Positions 5,106 through 5,820 of a DNA stretch of 5,820 nt are shown here, one piece after another. The position numbers were made by a program, and so were the translations under genes. The DNA lies in NCBI GenBank assembly GCA_013204125.1, contig JABMOP010000425.1, positions 1 to 5,820 on the forward strand, given 5' to 3'. Source of the DNA: Rhodospirillales bacterium (GTDB lineage Bacteria > Pseudomonadota > Alphaproteobacteria > Rhodospirillales > UBA2165). Below the pieces are notes generated by a model. It was not told where the DNA came from. It saw only the letters and a program-made list of their open reading frames with translations, and did no database searches. Each line of letters opens with the position of its first letter. Positions within the stretch are counted from its first letter, which is position 1.

Positions 5106-5820
5106 TGACCGGTCTGCAACACCAGTCCCAGACGCTCGAACAAATCCCGATCCCGGTTTTCGCCAGGGTTGCCGGCGGTCAGCAATTTTTCGCCGATAAA
5201 CAACGAATTGGCGCCGGCCATGAAGCACAGGTCGTGGGTTTCGTCGCTCATGGTTTCGCGCCCGGCGGACAAACGGACATAAGAGGCCGGCATCATGATC
5301 CGCGCCGCCGCGATGGTGCGTACAATTTCGAAGCGGTCGGGGGCCGGGATATCTTGCAACGGCGTACCCTTTATCGGAATGAGCAAATTAATCGGCACAC
5401 TTTCCGGCGGATGGGGAAGATTGGCCAGGGTCATTAACATACTGGCCCGGTCTTCGCGGGTCTCGCCCATGCCGATGATGCCGCCGGCGCAAACATTGAT
5501 GCCGGCGCCGCGCACATGACCAAGCGTTTCGAGCCGGTCATCGAAACTACGGGTGCTGATGATCTTGCTGTAATAATCCTCGGACGTATCGATATTGTGG
5601 TTGTAGTAATCAAGCCCGGCGTCTTTTAAGCGCGCCGCTTGGGTTTCCGTCAGCATGCCTAAGGTGGCGCAAGCTTCCATGCCTTCCGATTTGATCGTTT
5701 TGATCATATCGGTGATGAGGTCCAATTGACTGTCCGACGGGCTGCGCCATGCGGCGCCCATGCAAAACCGGGCGGCGCCCGCATCTTTGGCTTTTATGGC
5801 TGCCGCGCGCACTTCATCGA
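5102..5820 (-). CDS. bioB: Biotin synthase (N-terminus beyond the window)
   Basis: BioB is a radical SAM enzyme that inserts sulfur into dethiobiotin, the last step of biotin synthesis. The visible 238 codons run from the right edge to TGA at 5104-5102. The family core is clear: RFCMGAAW, MEACATLGML, GLDYYNHNIDTS, NVCAGGIIGMGET, PPESVPINLL, SYVRLSAGRE and CFMAGANS. The three cysteines and the arginine that bind the [2Fe-2S] cluster in E. coli (C97, C128, C188, R260) are all present with identical spacing (31, 60 and 72 residues). The N-terminal CxxxCxxC that binds the [4Fe-4S] cluster lies beyond the right edge, about 80 residues upstream by comparison with E. coli; the GTG at 5812 is internal and not the start. 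The C-terminus stops six residues after ERLGL, shorter than the E. coli tail by roughly 30 residues. It overlaps bioA by four bases and is upstream in the same operon. Confidence 0.97.
   Translation of the reverse strand, partial: DEVRAAAIKAKDAGAARFCMGAAWRSPSDSQLDLITDMIKTIKSEGMEACATLGMLTETQAARLKDAGLDYYNHNIDTSEDYYSKIISTRSFDDRLETLGHVRGAGINVCAGGIIGMGETREDRASMLMTLANLPHPPESVPINLLIPIKGTPLQDIPAPDRFEIVRTIAAARIMMPASYVRLSAGRETMSDETHDLCFMAGANSLFIGEKLLTAGNPGENRDRDLFERLGLVLQTGQ

Noticed and set aside
5106..5228. 41-residue N-terminal extension of BioA
   Set aside because: It lies wholly within the bioB coding region in another frame, is Arg-rich without BioA character, and the ATG at 5105 gives the normal family length.
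5006..5437. 143-residue plus-strand ORF opposite bioA and bioB
   Set aside because: It lies antisense to strongly conserved BioB and BioA coding sequence and has no recognisable domain; it is a shadow of GC-rich third positions.

Overview
The window looks like chromosomal DNA of an alphaproteobacterium, perhaps from the Rhodospirillales and relatives. The evidence is moderately GC-rich coding DNA, a folate-dependent TrmFO rather than TrmA, a BioB/BioA pair with alphaproteobacterial character, and a long pentapeptide-repeat protein. The assignment to class is inferred from protein character; no rRNA or other taxonomic marker is present.

Layout from left to right. Positions 1-729 (minus) hold the N-terminal 243 codons of an exported ankyrin-repeat protein whose C-terminus lies beyond the left edge. 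Positions 730-868 are a short spacer with two hairpins and a candidate promoter for the ankyrin gene. Positions 869-2254 (minus) encode TrmFO, the FAD/folate enzyme that makes 5-methyluridine at tRNA position 54. Positions 2255-2406 are a divergent intergenic region with a consensus -10 box, an 8-base direct repeat 33 bases apart and a 10-base palindrome. Positions 2407-3813 (plus) encode a cytosolic pentapeptide-repeat protein of 468 residues starting at GTG. It stops five bases from the stop codon of the convergent bioA (3819-5105, minus). bioA overlaps the end of bioB (5102 to beyond 5820, minus) by four bases.

Functionally, bioB and bioA are two steps of biotin synthesis and are almost certainly co-transcribed and translationally coupled. 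TrmFO is a tRNA-modification housekeeping gene. The pentapeptide-repeat protein and the ankyrin protein have no assignable biochemical role; both are repeat scaffolds likely to bind other proteins, one in the cytoplasm and one outside the inner membrane. Nothing ties them to the biotin or tRNA genes beyond position. I see no mobile element, CRISPR array, tRNA or rRNA, and no convincing new multi-gene system. The most unusual items are the duplicated helical module inside the pentapeptide-repeat protein and the repeat-rich divergent promoter region in front of it.
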